Positions 15,919 through 25,121 are shown, counted from the first letter of the stretch. The stretch: 51,955 nt of DNA from Deltaproteobacteria bacterium (GCA_030262715.1 JAJSZR010000002.1:1-51955), one strand, 5' to 3'. Notes: generated by a model from the sequence alone, not told the origin. A program made the numbers and translations.

Positions 15919-16706
15919 CACGACCTCCTCTGGCAGCCCAGGAACTCACGAGCCAGGGCCAGATAGCTTTCTGCCCCCTTGGATCTCGGTTCGTATGAAA
16001 ATATCGTCTTTCCATGACTTGGGCTCTCACCCAATCTTACGTTTCTGGGGATAGTAGTCCTGTAAACCAGGTCTCTGAAATGTGTCCGGACCTCACGTGC
16101 GACTTGAAATGCAAGACGAATGCGGTAATCGTACATGGTCAGCAACAGTCCTTCAATATGTAGTCTGGGATTGAAGTTGTGTTTTACCAGCCTTATGATC
16201 TTTATCAATTGGCTCAAGCCCTCAAGTGCATAATATTCACATTGCATGGGAATAATTACGGAGCTGGAGGCACTCAGGGCATTTATGGTTATCAGACCAA
16301 GAGAGGGAGGACAGTCTAATAATATATAATCAAACGAACTTAAAGGAGCTAAAAGTTCCTTCAGTACGCCCTCTCTATTCTTGCGTGCTGCCAGATCCAC
16401 CTCTATGCCCACCAGGTCCATATTTGAAGGAATAATTGAAAGATTGGCAACGGGCGTAGGCTGTATCACTTCGGCCGTGCTGGCTAAACCAAGGATAGCG
16501 TGGTAGAGGTGCCTATCCAGCCCTTTTTGGCCAATTCCGAGGCCGCTGGTAGCGTTTCCCTGGGCATCGCAATCTACAAGCAATACAGACTTCTTGAGAA
16601 TGGAAAGGCCTGCTGCCAGATTAACCGCGGTTGTGGTCTTGCCCACGCCACCTTTCTGGTTAGCTATACATATTATCTTGGTTTTTCGTAACTGTGAGCT
16701 TGTCAT
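15918..16706 (-). CDS. parA: Chromosome-partitioning ATPase ParA/Soj
   Basis: The 262-residue protein has the deviant Walker A KGGVGKTT close to the N-terminus (IICIANQKGGVGKTTTAVNL), DCDAQGN (A'), and LLDCPPSLG (Walker B). It forms the ParABS segregation system with ParB. The start at 16706 (MTSSQLRKTK) fits the family; the frame stays open for 59 more codons upstream, but that part is a translated MITE copy and should not be annotated as protein. Confidence 0.95.
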   Translation of the reverse strand: MTSSQLRKTKIICIANQKGGVGKTTTAVNLAAGLSILKKSVLLVDCDAQGNATSGLGIGQKGLDRHLYHAILGLASTAEVIQPTPVANLSIIPSNMDLVGIEVDLAARKNREGVLKELLAPLSSFDYILLDCPPSLGLITINALSASSSVIIPMQCEYYALEGLSQLIKIIRLVKHNFNPRLHIEGLLLTMYDYRIRLAFQVAREVRTHFRDLVYRTTIPRNVRLGESPSHGKTIFSYEPRSKGAESYLALAREFLGCQRRS

Positions 16707-16726
16707 TATTTTTGCGTGAAACTGAC

Positions 16727-16937
16727 GGCATCCTTCACGACAAGTCAAAAGTAGTTTACACTTTGTTGATCTTGTGTTTTGGCAGTGAAATTGGAAATTG
16801 GAAATTGGGGAAAACACAAAAAAGATGTAGATGCGTTGCCTAATTTCGAATTTCGAATTTCCAGTTTCGACATCGGCATTCAATTCGATAATACACGCTT
16901 TTTCGAAAAAAGTGTAAACTGGTGAACGAAGGATGCC
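16727..16937. repeat. MITE family 1, copy B, in the parA/hflX divergent region
   Basis: This copy is 211 bp long. The ends GGCATCCTTC and GAAGGATGCC are exact inverse complements, with subterminal AGTTTACACTTT/AAAGTGTAAACT. It is flanked by AAACTGAC and AAACTAAC, which match at 7 of 8. The interior is very close to copies A and C. Its left end is 20 bp from the parA start and its right end 42 bp from the hflX start, so it separates both genes from their original upstream DNA. Confidence 0.82.
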
Positions 16938-16979
16938 AAACTAACTTTATACTATAATCAATTTCAGGAGTATTAAGCC

Positions 16980-18608
16980 ATAGCAAAAATCTTCGGAAAC
17001 ATAAAAAGCCTGTCACATTCCGAGCGCCGGGGCCTTGAGCGGCTCTTACGTAGAAAAATACCCCCCAACAAGTTGTTAACCCCTGAAATAGCAAGGGGCT
17101 TGACCGAAATCTCCGGCCATATGGCCAGGCAGGTCGGGGTCATAGTAAACCGAAAAGGTATAATACGCCATGTCATCCTGGGTGATCATCACGGTATACT
17201 AATACCGGATATAAGCTTCTACCGCAGGGGTCTTGGCCGTTTAAAGGGATTGCGGTGTATTCATACCCATTTTAATAGAAATGAAGGAATAAATACCGAA
17301 GATCTATCGGATCTTGCCCTGCTCAGATTGGACGCCATGGTAGCTATTGAGGTTAAAGATAACCTACCAGGCCAAGTGTATTTTGCTCACCTTCTGCCAC
17401 CCAATCCTGAAAACCGGCATTGGAAAATACTTACTTTCCGGCATCCCAGCGCTGTTGACCTGCCTTTTGGAGACTTTATTCAAGAACTTGAGACAGAAAT
17501 ACAGAAATCTCAGGACGGACTGGCCATTAAGGAGACGGAAGAGCGTGCGATTCTGGTACACGCAAGCCAACATCCCCGCTTTGAGGCAGAGCGATCCCTT
17601 GTGGAACTTGCGGAACTTGCCCGCTCCTCCAATGTAGAAGTGCTGGAAAGGATCTGGCAGCGTGTTCCTCACTACAACCCCGCACACCTGCTGGGTAAAG
17701 GAAAGCTGAGGGAAATTCTGATGAAGGGCCTTTATCTGGGGGCCACCATGGTGATCTTTGACCAGGATCTTGGGGCCGTACAGTTAAACAATATCGCCAG
17801 GATGGTAGATCTCAAAGTCATAGACCGCACCCAGCTTATCCTGGACATCTTTGCAAGAAGGGCCCAAAGCAAAGAAGGAAAAATCCAGGTGGAATTGGCC
17901 CAGCTCCGCTACCTTCTCCCCAGGCTCATAGGTCGAGGGACTGCCATGTCAAGGCTTATGGGAGGCATTGGGGGAAGGGGTCCGGGTGAAACCAAGCTGG
18001 AGGAGGATCGCAGGAGGGTAAAACAACGTATCAGCTCTCTTGAACGGGAACTAAAGGGCCTTTCTAAGGGAAGAAGGGAGAGAAGAAAGCACAGGGCCAA
18101 GGAAGGCCTCCCGGTGATCTCCATTATTGGTTACACCAATGCAGGGAAATCCACCCTCCTTAATCGACTCACCGGCAGCAAGGTCTTTGCTGAAAACCGA
18201 CTCTTTGCAACGCTTGATCCGACAACGCGACAGCTTGACCTCCCCGGAGCAAAAAAGGTGCTACTGGCAGATACTGTCGGCTTTATCCGGCACATGCCAA
18301 AAGATCTCCGGGTGGCATTTAAGGCCACCATGGAAGAGCTGGAAGATGCGCATCTTTTCTTACACGTAGTTGACGCAACCAGCCCGTATAGAAAGGGGGA
18401 AATAACGGCAGTCGAACAAATTCTTAAAGAAATGAACCTGTTAACAACTCCAAGGATACTGGTCTATAACAAAATTGATCTGTTGGCAGAAGATAAAATC
18501 CCTGCTTCCAATCCCGAAGAGGTTTATATCTCTGCAGTAACCAAAGAGGGTATTAACAGGCTTACTGAGATGTTGGCTGAGCGATTGCCCTTAGCTCATA
18601 CCTTATAA
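16980..18608 (+). CDS. hflX: GTPase HflX, apparently started at ATA
   Basis: The protein is a ribosome-associated GTPase of about 542 residues that splits stalled ribosomes. G motifs are GYTNAGKSTLL (G1), DTVGFI (G3) and NKIDLL (G4); the HflX-specific GGIGGRGPGETKLEEDRRR precedes them. The first canonical start in frame is TTG at 17073, but 31 upstream codons (AKIFGNIKSLSHSERRGLER and LLRKIPPNKLLTPE) match the family N-terminus. That segment begins exactly at an ATA, nine bases after GGAG. Either ATA is the initiation codon or the start ATG has mutated. The 3' end overlaps the convergent epimerase gene by 13 bases. Confidence 0.93.
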   Translation: MAKIFGNIKSLSHSERRGLERLLRRKIPPNKLLTPEIARGLTEISGHMARQVGVIVNRKGIIRHVILGDHHGILIPDISFYRRGLGRLKGLRCIHTHFNRNEGINTEDLSDLALLRLDAMVAIEVKDNLPGQVYFAHLLPPNPENRHWKILTFRHPSAVDLPFGDFIQELETEIQKSQDGLAIKETEERAILVHASQHPRFEAERSLVELAELARSSNVEVLERIWQRVPHYNPAHLLGKGKLREILMKGLYLGATMVIFDQDLGAVQLNNIARMVDLKVIDRTQLILDIFARRAQSKEGKIQVELAQLRYLLPRLIGRGTAMSRLMGGIGGRGPGETKLEEDRRRVKQRISSLERELKGLSKGRRERRKHRAKEGLPVISIIGYTNAGKSTLLNRLTGSKVFAENRLFATLDPTTRQLDLPGAKKVLLADTVGFIRHMPKDLRVAFKATMEELEDAHLFLHVVDATSPYRKGEITAVEQILKEMNLLTTPRILVYNKIDLLAEDKIPASNPEEVYISAVTKEGINRLTEMLAERLPLAHTL

Positions 18609-19630
18609 TAATCCTTATACCAGGCGATGAACCTGGGAATCCCTTCTTCCAGGGTGGTATCCGGCTTAAATCCTACATCTCTCATCAGGTCATCAATGTT
18701 TGCATAGGTTGCCGGCACATCTCCTGGCTGCATAGGCAGCAGATTCTTCCGGGCCTTCTTTCCCAGGCATTCTTCTATTATCTCAATAAAGCGCAACAAC
18801 TCCACTGGTTGATTGTTCCCAATGTTATAGAGCTTATAAGGCCCATAGCTCGAACTAGGATCAGGTGCTTCACCAGTCCAGCCGGGATTGGGCTCGGCAG
18901 GTTTGTCCAGGACCCGTACCACTCCCTTAACAATGTCATCTATGTAAGTAAAGTCCCGGCGCATTCTGCCGTAGTTGAATACATCTATGGGACGATCTTC
19001 TAATATGGCCTTTGTAAACAAAAAAAGGGCCATATCGGGTCTTCCCCATGGCCCGTAAACAGTAAAAAAACGAAGCCCTGTACAGTGCAGACCATATAGA
19101 TGGCTGTAAGTATGGGCCATTAGCTCATTGGCCTTTTTAGTGGCAGCATAGATGGACACCGGATGGTCTACATTGTCATGGACACTGAAAGGCATTCTGG
19201 TATTTGCCCCATATACAGAACTGGACGAGGCAAAGACGAGGTGCTTAATACCATTATGTCGACATCCTTCAAGGACATTCATAAAGCCCACCAGGTTTGA
19301 GTCCACATAGGAATGAGGATTTATAAGAGAATAGCGCACGCCTGCCTGGGCTGCCAGATTGATCACCCCATCAAACCCCTCTGTCTCAAAAAGTTCCTCC
19401 ATTGCCGTTCTATCTGACATATCCTTCCGAACTGATTTAAAGTTAACATATGGTGTAAGCCTGGAAAGGCGGGCCTCCTTGAGAACCGGATCATAGTAGT
19501 CGTTCATGTTATCAAGACCTACAACTTCTCTTCCCTCCTCAAGAATTAGCCTGGAAAGGTGATATCCTATGAATCCGGCAGCACCGGTAACCAGTATCTT
19601 TTTCATTATATGAGATGATTTAATAGTCAT
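18596..19630 (-). CDS. NAD-dependent nucleotide-sugar epimerase (UDP-glucuronate 4-epimerase-like)
   Basis: This 344-residue extended short-chain dehydrogenase has the NAD motif GAAGFIGYHLSR near residue 16, the SSSSVYGAN strand with catalytic Ser/Tyr, and YAATKK (YxxxK). The sequence NMNDYYDPVLKEARL and the region RPDMALFLFTKAIL are typical of UDP-glucuronate 4-epimerases, which supply UDP-galacturonate for surface polysaccharide. The ATG at 19630 is chosen for GAGG eight bases upstream. That ribosome binding site has been duplicated by the element between this gene and glmS. It is probably the last gene of the polysaccharide operon. Confidence 0.9.
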   Translation of the reverse strand: MTIKSSHIMKKILVTGAAGFIGYHLSRLILEEGREVVGLDNMNDYYDPVLKEARLSRLTPYVNFKSVRKDMSDRTAMEELFETEGFDGVINLAAQAGVRYSLINPHSYVDSNLVGFMNVLEGCRHNGIKHLVFASSSSVYGANTRMPFSVHDNVDHPVSIYAATKKANELMAHTYSHLYGLHCTGLRFFTVYGPWGRPDMALFLFTKAILEDRPIDVFNYGRMRRDFTYIDDIVKGVVRVLDKPAEPNPGWTGEAPDPSSSYGPYKLYNIGNNQPVELLRFIEIIEECLGKKARKNLLPMQPGDVPATYANIDDLMRDVGFKPDTTLEEGIPRFIAWYKDYYKV

Positions 19631-19645
19631 TCAATAATCCTCTTT

Positions 19646-19801
19646 GTAAGCGTTCACGAGGCACCGCATCTGCTTTGTTGTCGGGCACTTGAAGTACAGG
19701 GAGTACGTCTACGTACCCTCCGCCTCGCATCTGCAGCACCCTGTAAACGCTTACAGTTCGGTAGGTTGCGGTAAAACGGGCGTTGTAATCCCGTGAATGG
19801 T
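19646..19801. repeat. 156-bp insertion between glmS and the epimerase with 11-bp target duplication
   Basis: GTAAGCGTTCAC (19646) and GTAAACGCTTAC (ending 19754) are inverse copies with two mismatches; a further CCGTGAATGGT end lies at 19791-19801. A small palindrome GTACGTCTACGTAC sits inside. TAATCCTCTTT is found directly on both sides (19635-19645 and 19802-19812). On the coding strand this 11-mer reads AAAGAGGATTA, the epimerase ribosome binding site, so both genes kept their signals after the insertion. Confidence 0.75.
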
Positions 19802-19810
19802 TAATCCTCT

Positions 19811-21652
19811 TTATTCAACTGTCACGCTCTTTGCCAGATTGCGCGGCTGATCCACATCACATCCCCGGGCAACAGCAATTTCATAGGCCAATAACTGTAA
19901 AGGAATAGTATAAAGAAACGGGTTGATGTCAGGATCCTCTGGTCTGGGCACTGATACAACATACTGTGCGATCCTGGAAATGCCTTCATCACCCTTTTCT
20001 CCAAGGGCTATAATAATGCCACGCCTTGACTTTACCTCTTCAACATTGCTAAGCACCTTCTCATAGACATGATCATGGGGGGCCAGGGCTACTACAGGCA
20101 TTTTCCTGTCAATCAAGGCAATGGGGCCGTGTTTCATTTCCCCTGCTGCATATCCCTCAGCATGGATGTAAGAAATTTCCTTAAGCTTAAGTGCCCCTTC
20201 AAGGGCGATGGGAAAATGAATATCCCTGCCAAGATATAAAAAATCACTGTAACTGTAAAAGGTGTCTGCCAGCTCCATGGTCTGCTGATGCCACGGGACA
20301 AGGCCCTCTTCCAGCAACCCTGGAACACTCATTAAGGCTGAGATCTTGCCCATAATTGCTCCTCTGGTAAGACTATTTCTGACCTGGCTTAAATAAAGCG
20401 CAAGGACATAAAGGGCTGAAAGCTGGCTGGTAAAGGCCTTGGTTGAGGCAACCCCGATTTCAGGACCTGCATGAGTGTAAACAGTACCGCCTGACTCTCT
20501 GGTTATGGTACTCCCCACCACGTTGCAAATAGCTATTACAGGTGAACCCAACTCCTTCGCCATGCGGAGCCCGGCCAGGGTATCAGCTGTTTCTCCTGAC
20601 TGGGAAATCGGGACTGTGAGCACGGTCTCATCTAATATCAGGTGCCTGTAACGAAACTCAGAAGCAAGATCTACTTCTACCGGCAGCCTCGCCCATTTTT
20701 CTATCCAGTATTTTGCTACAAGGCCTGCATGCCAGGATGTGCCACAGGCAAGAAGTACTATCCTCCTAAGGCCCTTTATCAGATCAGGAGAAAGTTCTAT
20801 TTCAGGCAGGCTTACCTCTCCGAGCTCCGGCATCACGCGACCGCGGTAAGTGTTCAGCACGGCCTGGGGCTGCTCGTAAATCTCCTTTAACATGAAATGC
20901 TTATACCCGGCCTTTTCTGCCATGGTCGCATTCCAGGAAATGGTCTGGGAGACCTTTACTACAGGCTTGCCGTTATCTATGTGCCTCACCTCGGCACCGT
21001 TTCTGGACAGGATGGCCATCTCCCCGTCATCCAGAAAGATCACATCACGCGTATAGGGCAAGAGGGCAGGGATGTCCGAGGCCAGAAAACACTCATTGTC
21101 TGCAAGTCCCAAGACCATGGGGCTCTGCTTTCGCGCGGCAACCAATATGTCAGGATCGCCCTGCCATAGCACGCCTATAGCGTAGGCGCCTTTAACCTCC
21201 ATCAGGGCATCCCTGACAGCCTGGACCAGATTTCCATTCAGATGCTTTTCAATAAGGTGCGCCAGGACCTCGGTATCTGTCTCTGACTTGAAGATATGGC
21301 CCTCATTCTGGAGCTGCTGGCGAAGGGTGTAGTAGTTTTCAATAATGCCATTGTGAACCACTACCAGGTTCCCGGTACAGTCTGTATGAGGGTGGGCATT
21401 GGCCTCGGTGGGTTCTCCATGAGTAGCCCAACGGGTATGGCCCAGACCAACAGGGCTTGGCACATCCCGGATGCCGTCCAATAACAGGTCCAGCTTACCC
21501 AGCTTGCCTTCGCTCCTGACGCGGTGGACAGATCCCTCAAGGATATATGCCACCCCGGCTGAATCATAGCCCCTGTACTCCAGCCTTCGGAGGCCATCTA
21601 AGAGTATCGGCAATACGCACCTGTGACCAATATAACCTACTATGCCGCACAT
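19811..21652 (-). CDS. glmS: Glucosamine-fructose-6-phosphate aminotransferase (isomerizing)
   Basis: The 613-residue protein makes glucosamine-6-phosphate for peptidoglycan and polysaccharides. The mature N-terminus CGIVGYIG supplies the catalytic Cys of the glutaminase domain; RRLEYRGYDSAGV and HTRWATHG follow. Two SIS domains bind fructose-6-phosphate (CGTSWHAG and SQSGETADT), and the C-terminus ends NLAKSVTVE as in the family. AAGGAGG lies directly upstream of the 21652 start. Its place in the polysaccharide locus fits a role in precursor supply. Confidence 0.97.
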   Translation of the reverse strand: MCGIVGYIGHRCVLPILLDGLRRLEYRGYDSAGVAYILEGSVHRVRSEGKLGKLDLLLDGIRDVPSPVGLGHTRWATHGEPTEANAHPHTDCTGNLVVVHNGIIENYYTLRQQLQNEGHIFKSETDTEVLAHLIEKHLNGNLVQAVRDALMEVKGAYAIGVLWQGDPDILVAARKQSPMVLGLADNECFLASDIPALLPYTRDVIFLDDGEMAILSRNGAEVRHIDNGKPVVKVSQTISWNATMAEKAGYKHFMLKEIYEQPQAVLNTYRGRVMPELGEVSLPEIELSPDLIKGLRRIVLLACGTSWHAGLVAKYWIEKWARLPVEVDLASEFRYRHLILDETVLTVPISQSGETADTLAGLRMAKELGSPVIAICNVVGSTITRESGGTVYTHAGPEIGVASTKAFTSQLSALYVLALYLSQVRNSLTRGAIMGKISALMSVPGLLEEGLVPWHQQTMELADTFYSYSDFLYLGRDIHFPIALEGALKLKEISYIHAEGYAAGEMKHGPIALIDRKMPVVALAPHDHVYEKVLSNVEEVKSRRGIIIALGEKGDEGISRIAQYVVSVPRPEDPDINPFLYTIPLQLLAYEIAVARGCDVDQPRNLAKSVTVE

Positions 21653-21691
21653 GTATCCTCCTTGATACATAAAGTGATCTAAAGTACTCTA

Positions 21692-23080
21692 CTAACGAGA
21701 CCCTTCCCTGAAAAGGATTGTCTTAACGGTCTTAAGCATTATGTAAAGATCCAATATTACAGACATGTGCTTTATATAGAAGAGATCGTACTCAAGCTTC
21801 TTTTTTGCATCTTCCTCTGACGCCCCATAAGGATAGCTGATCTGGGCCCAGCCCGTAATTCCCGGTTGAACAGTACTGCGTTGATTATAATATCGAATTT
21901 TCTTGTTGAGTTCGCTTACGAATTGCGGCCTCTCAGGTCTAGGCCCTACGAAATTCATTTCGCCTTTCAGGACATTCCACATCTGGGGGATTTCATCTAT
22001 CCTGAGTTTGCGGATTATTTTACCGACCCTGGTGACCCTGACATCATTCCTCCTTGCCCACTCAGCCTTTTCATGCTCTGCGTCCTGCCGCATAGAACGA
22101 AACTTTATTAAAACAAAGGTCTTGCCATCCTTGCCCACTCTCTCTTGCCTATAAAATATCGGACCCTGGGAATCCAACTTAATACATATGGAAGTCAACA
22201 AAATGATCGGGAATGAGAAAAAAAGGCCAAAAGCTGATATGCACGTACCAATAAGTCGCTTTGTTGCCATCATTACACACGACTTCTGAAAACCCTCGTG
22301 GAAAATCAGCCAACTGGGATTTATCTTATCAACCAATATCTTGCCAGTAAGCTCCTCAAAAAAAGTCTCTCCCTCAAGAACGGGCACGCCTTTCATTTTG
22401 CACTCCAGGAGTTCATCCAAGGGAAGACGCCCTCTGCGCTGATCCATGGCAACTATTATTTCCTCAGCCCCTGTTTCACTTATCCGCTGACACAGATTGG
22501 AAAAAGAATTAAAGACTCGTGTGTCACCGTAAGCCTCATCCTCGGCAAGCACTTTGTCCAAGACTGCGCCTGCAACCCTGAAGCCGCAGTCACTCTTGTC
22601 CTTGATTTCCCGGACTATCTCTTCAGAAAAGGTGCCGGACCCCACAATCAAGACAGGAATGGTCCACCACTCTTTTCTAAGCATCCAGCAATAGGCATAT
22701 CTCCAAAGACCACTGAGAAAAACGAAGACGAGCAGGCTCCCCAAAAAGACCCACCGGCCGGGCAAGAGGACCGGAAAGACAAAATAAAGAAATCCCAAAA
22801 AAATGGAGGCGCTACCAAGGGCCTGGATCAGGCGGATGGTCATCTCCACATAACTGAACCCAGACCTGAAAGTATATAGATCATAGTAGTAAAGACACAA
22901 AAGGCAGACAAAAACTATCAGAAACAATCTGGGCCACAGGGACAAGATATCAAATGCAGTAATATCTCCACCATGACGATAGGCTACAACCACAACCAAA
23001 GAAAAGAACAGAAAAATGCCTTCGCCACCAAAAAAAAGCAGCCTTCTGATGGAATATTTTTTCCCAAAAACTCTGATCAT
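21692..23080 (-). CDS. Polyprenyl glycosylphosphotransferase (exopolysaccharide initiating sugar transferase)
   Basis: The protein has 462 residues with several N-terminal membrane helices (LLFFGGEGIFLFFSLVVVVA and following), a central CoA-binding-like domain (VLIVGSGTFSEEIVREI), and a C-terminal bacterial sugar-transferase domain with KRLIGTCISAFGLF, RVGKDGKTFVLIKFRSMR, the LRIDEIPQMWNVLKGEMNFV core and the end SVILDLYIMLKT. Enzymes of this type attach the first sugar phosphate to undecaprenyl phosphate. The overall form matches the transferase found in XrtA/PEP-CTERM polysaccharide loci. The sugar cannot be told from sequence. Confidence 0.9.
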   Translation of the reverse strand: MIRVFGKKYSIRRLLFFGGEGIFLFFSLVVVVAYRHGGDITAFDILSLWPRLFLIVFVCLLCLYYYDLYTFRSGFSYVEMTIRLIQALGSASIFLGFLYFVFPVLLPGRWVFLGSLLVFVFLSGLWRYAYCWMLRKEWWTIPVLIVGSGTFSEEIVREIKDKSDCGFRVAGAVLDKVLAEDEAYGDTRVFNSFSNLCQRISETGAEEIIVAMDQRRGRLPLDELLECKMKGVPVLEGETFFEELTGKILVDKINPSWLIFHEGFQKSCVMMATKRLIGTCISAFGLFFSFPIILLTSICIKLDSQGPIFYRQERVGKDGKTFVLIKFRSMRQDAEHEKAEWARRNDVRVTRVGKIIRKLRIDEIPQMWNVLKGEMNFVGPRPERPQFVSELNKKIRYYNQRSTVQPGITGWAQISYPYGASEEDAKKKLEYDLFYIKHMSVILDLYIMLKTVKTILFREGSR

Positions 23081-23133
23081 AAACCAGCCATACGGATAAT
23101 GGAGCAGCCAATAATGGGCTCCCTTATTTTGAG

Positions 23134-24051
23134 CTAGCCCTGCTTATTTGAGCTGTAGTAAGGATATTTCTTTTTATAATAGGAATACTTCCCGGGCGGG
23201 CTTTCAAAACAGTTAAAGACTATTCCCAGCATCTTATCCTCACCCACCTTGGCAATGGCTTCTTCTATCAAATCCTGTTTGGAATAACCGTAGCGAACCA
23301 CAAAAACCACTGCATCGACATTTTGAGAAAGGCTCAAGGTTTCAGCCGCCAGGTTGACAGGAGGAGAGTCTACGATGATAAAATGATCCGGATATCTCTC
23401 TCGCGCCTCTTCGAGGAGATGTCTCATTTTGGCAGAAGTCAGAAGCTCTGCAGGGTTTCTCACAGAATGGCCTGCAGGAAGAACGGTCAACTTCATCATG
23501 GGAGTCCTGATCAGGTATTTTGACAGGGGCTCATTCCTCTGGAGATATTCTGAAAGTCCTTCGCTTGGCTCAAACCCCAGCACCCGGTGTACAGATGATT
23601 TTCTAATATCAGCGTCTATCAAGAGGGCATAAGGATCTACACTCTGGGCAATACTTACTGCCAGGTTACACGCTACCATGGTCTTGCCGGCCAGCTCCAT
23701 GGCAGAGGTCACAAGTATCACCCTGCGATCTTTACCGTCCTTGGGATAAAGGATTTGGGACCGAAGCACCTTAAAGTGCTCCGCAGCAGGAGACCCGGGT
23801 TCGTGAAACACCACCAGCTTAGGATCAACCGGACCCTGTAGAGCTTTTGATGCAAATCCGGCCTTTCCCCCAGTCTGAACATCTGCCTTGGAAGCAATCG
23901 CATCTTTATAGGCTGGTTCCGGACTCCCCTCATACTGAGTTCCTGCCTGCTCTTGCTCTCTCGACTCTATCTCGCTGGATGGCCCTAACCGATCCTTCTT
24001 CCTTGCCGGCTCTCTCCTTGCCTTATTCAAGGCATCAGCAATCTTACCCAT
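23134..24051 (-). CDS. XrtA-type tyrosine autokinase (BY-kinase)
   Basis: The 305-residue protein begins MGKIADALNKARRE, a hallmark of the XrtA-associated CpsD/CapB-like kinases. The Walker A reads SAMELAGKTMVACNLA rather than the usual PGEGKT. Walker A' LLIDADIRKSSVHRVLG and Walker B FIIVDSPP are present. The C-terminus has a tyrosine cluster (YSYYKKKYPYYS) that should be autophosphorylated. There is no membrane domain, so it must act with the separate chain-length protein upstream, controlling polymer length and export. The start has GGAG at good spacing. Confidence 0.9.
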   Translation of the reverse strand: MGKIADALNKARREPARKKDRLGPSSEIESREQEQAGTQYEGSPEPAYKDAIASKADVQTGGKAGFASKALQGPVDPKLVVFHEPGSPAAEHFKVLRSQILYPKDGKDRRVILVTSAMELAGKTMVACNLAVSIAQSVDPYALLIDADIRKSSVHRVLGFEPSEGLSEYLQRNEPLSKYLIRTPMMKLTVLPAGHSVRNPAELLTSAKMRHLLEEARERYPDHFIIVDSPPVNLAAETLSLSQNVDAVVFVVRYGYSKQDLIEEAIAKVGEDKMLGIVFNCFESPPGKYSYYKKKYPYYSSNKQG

Positions 24052-24078
24052 TTTTCTCCGTGCCTTTAACGTTCATTT

Positions 24079-25119
24079 TTATTTTACATCACCTGCAATC
24101 AGCTCATGTGCGGCCACAGGATTATCCTTGTCAAAACTATTGTAAATACTACTAGTTAGAATCCCATCATTCATCAGGACTCCCCACCACAGAATGAGCA
24201 ATCCCAACGATACAACTATAAATAATATAACTATAATCATCACAGCCTTGATGAGTCTGCTGTATCTGTGGTAAAATATATTTGTTATATTTTTTGTATC
24301 TTTTTCATCCTTGCTGCCAGGCAGCCTGAGTTCAGCCGCACATTCTTCGATTACTCTATTGTCAATCCGTTTCAGCTCTTTAACATAACCGGTAAGGAGG
24401 GCATGGTCTGCCAAGATATTTATTAATCTTGGAATGCCTCGGGTGTACTCATAAAGGCTTTGTATTGCAGAATCAGTGAATATGCCTAGGTCTTTAGCGC
24501 CTGACCTGAGCAAGCGGGTCTCTATATATTTAGTTGTCTCATCGAGGGTCATGGAAAACAAATGATACCGCAAGGTTATGCGCTGTGTCAGCGGCCGTAG
24601 CTCCGGACTGGACAGTTTTTCATCAAGTTCCGGTTGCCCCACCAGGATTATATTTACCAGCTTGTGGCCCGCGGTCTCCAGATTGGAAAGCAGCCTTATC
24701 TCCTCCAACAGCTCATGAGATAGAGAATGGGCCTCATCTACGATCAGCACGACGTTTTCGTCACTACTATAGGCCTTTTCTAAAAACTGTGTAAACTGAA
24801 CAAGAAAATGGGCCTTGTGTTCTATTACACCCAGTTTATATGCATCTGCTAAGAGGTAAAAAAACTCTTCTCTTGTCAGGGTAGGATTGGATATGAAGGC
24901 AACCCTCACTTTCTGTGGTACATCTGCAAGAAGGGCATGTATTAAAGTGGTTTTACCAGTACCCACCTCACCTGTTATTACTACAAAGCCTTTTCTTTGG
25001 GCAACTCCATAGGTCAGATTGGCCAGTCCTTCACGATGGACTTCGCTGAGATAGAGAAACCTTGGATCAGGAGAGATGGAAAAGGGCTGTTCATTCAGTC
25101 CATAATAGCTGAGATACAT
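24079..25119 (-). CDS. XrtA-associated AAA ATPase (ExeA-like), membrane-anchored
   Basis: The 346-residue protein opens with MYLSYYGLNEQPFSISPDPR, the hallmark of the ATPases that accompany exosortase/PEP-CTERM polysaccharide loci. Walker A is ITGEVGTGKTTLIHALL and Walker B VVLIVDEAHSL. A transmembrane helix lies near residues 290-312 (VMIIVILFIVVSLGLLILWW), leaving a short periplasmic tail. The exact task is not established for the family; a role in assembling or energising the export system is usually suggested. It starts two bases after the stop of a small ORF. Confidence 0.9.
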   Translation of the reverse strand: MYLSYYGLNEQPFSISPDPRFLYLSEVHREGLANLTYGVAQRKGFVVITGEVGTGKTTLIHALLADVPQKVRVAFISNPTLTREEFFYLLADAYKLGVIEHKAHFLVQFTQFLEKAYSSDENVVLIVDEAHSLSHELLEEIRLLSNLETAGHKLVNIILVGQPELDEKLSSPELRPLTQRITLRYHLFSMTLDETTKYIETRLLRSGAKDLGIFTDSAIQSLYEYTRGIPRLINILADHALLTGYVKELKRIDNRVIEECAAELRLPGSKDEKDTKNITNIFYHRYSRLIKAVMIIVILFIVVSLGLLILWWGVLMNDGILTSSIYNSFDKDNPVAAHELIAGDVK

Positions 25120-25121
25120 AA

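Noticed and set aside
15918..16883. Longer ParA with 59 extra N-terminal residues.
   Set aside because: The extra codons are translation of MITE copy B; the family N-terminus begins at 16706.
18596..18608. Overlap of the hflX and epimerase ends as possible antisense regulation.
   Set aside because: Thirteen bases of convergent overlap are common in compact genomes and are no evidence for regulation by themselves.
22298..22879. A 193-codon plus-strand frame inside the sugar transferase gene.
   Set aside because: It lies wholly over a conserved gene on the other strand and has no recognisable domain.
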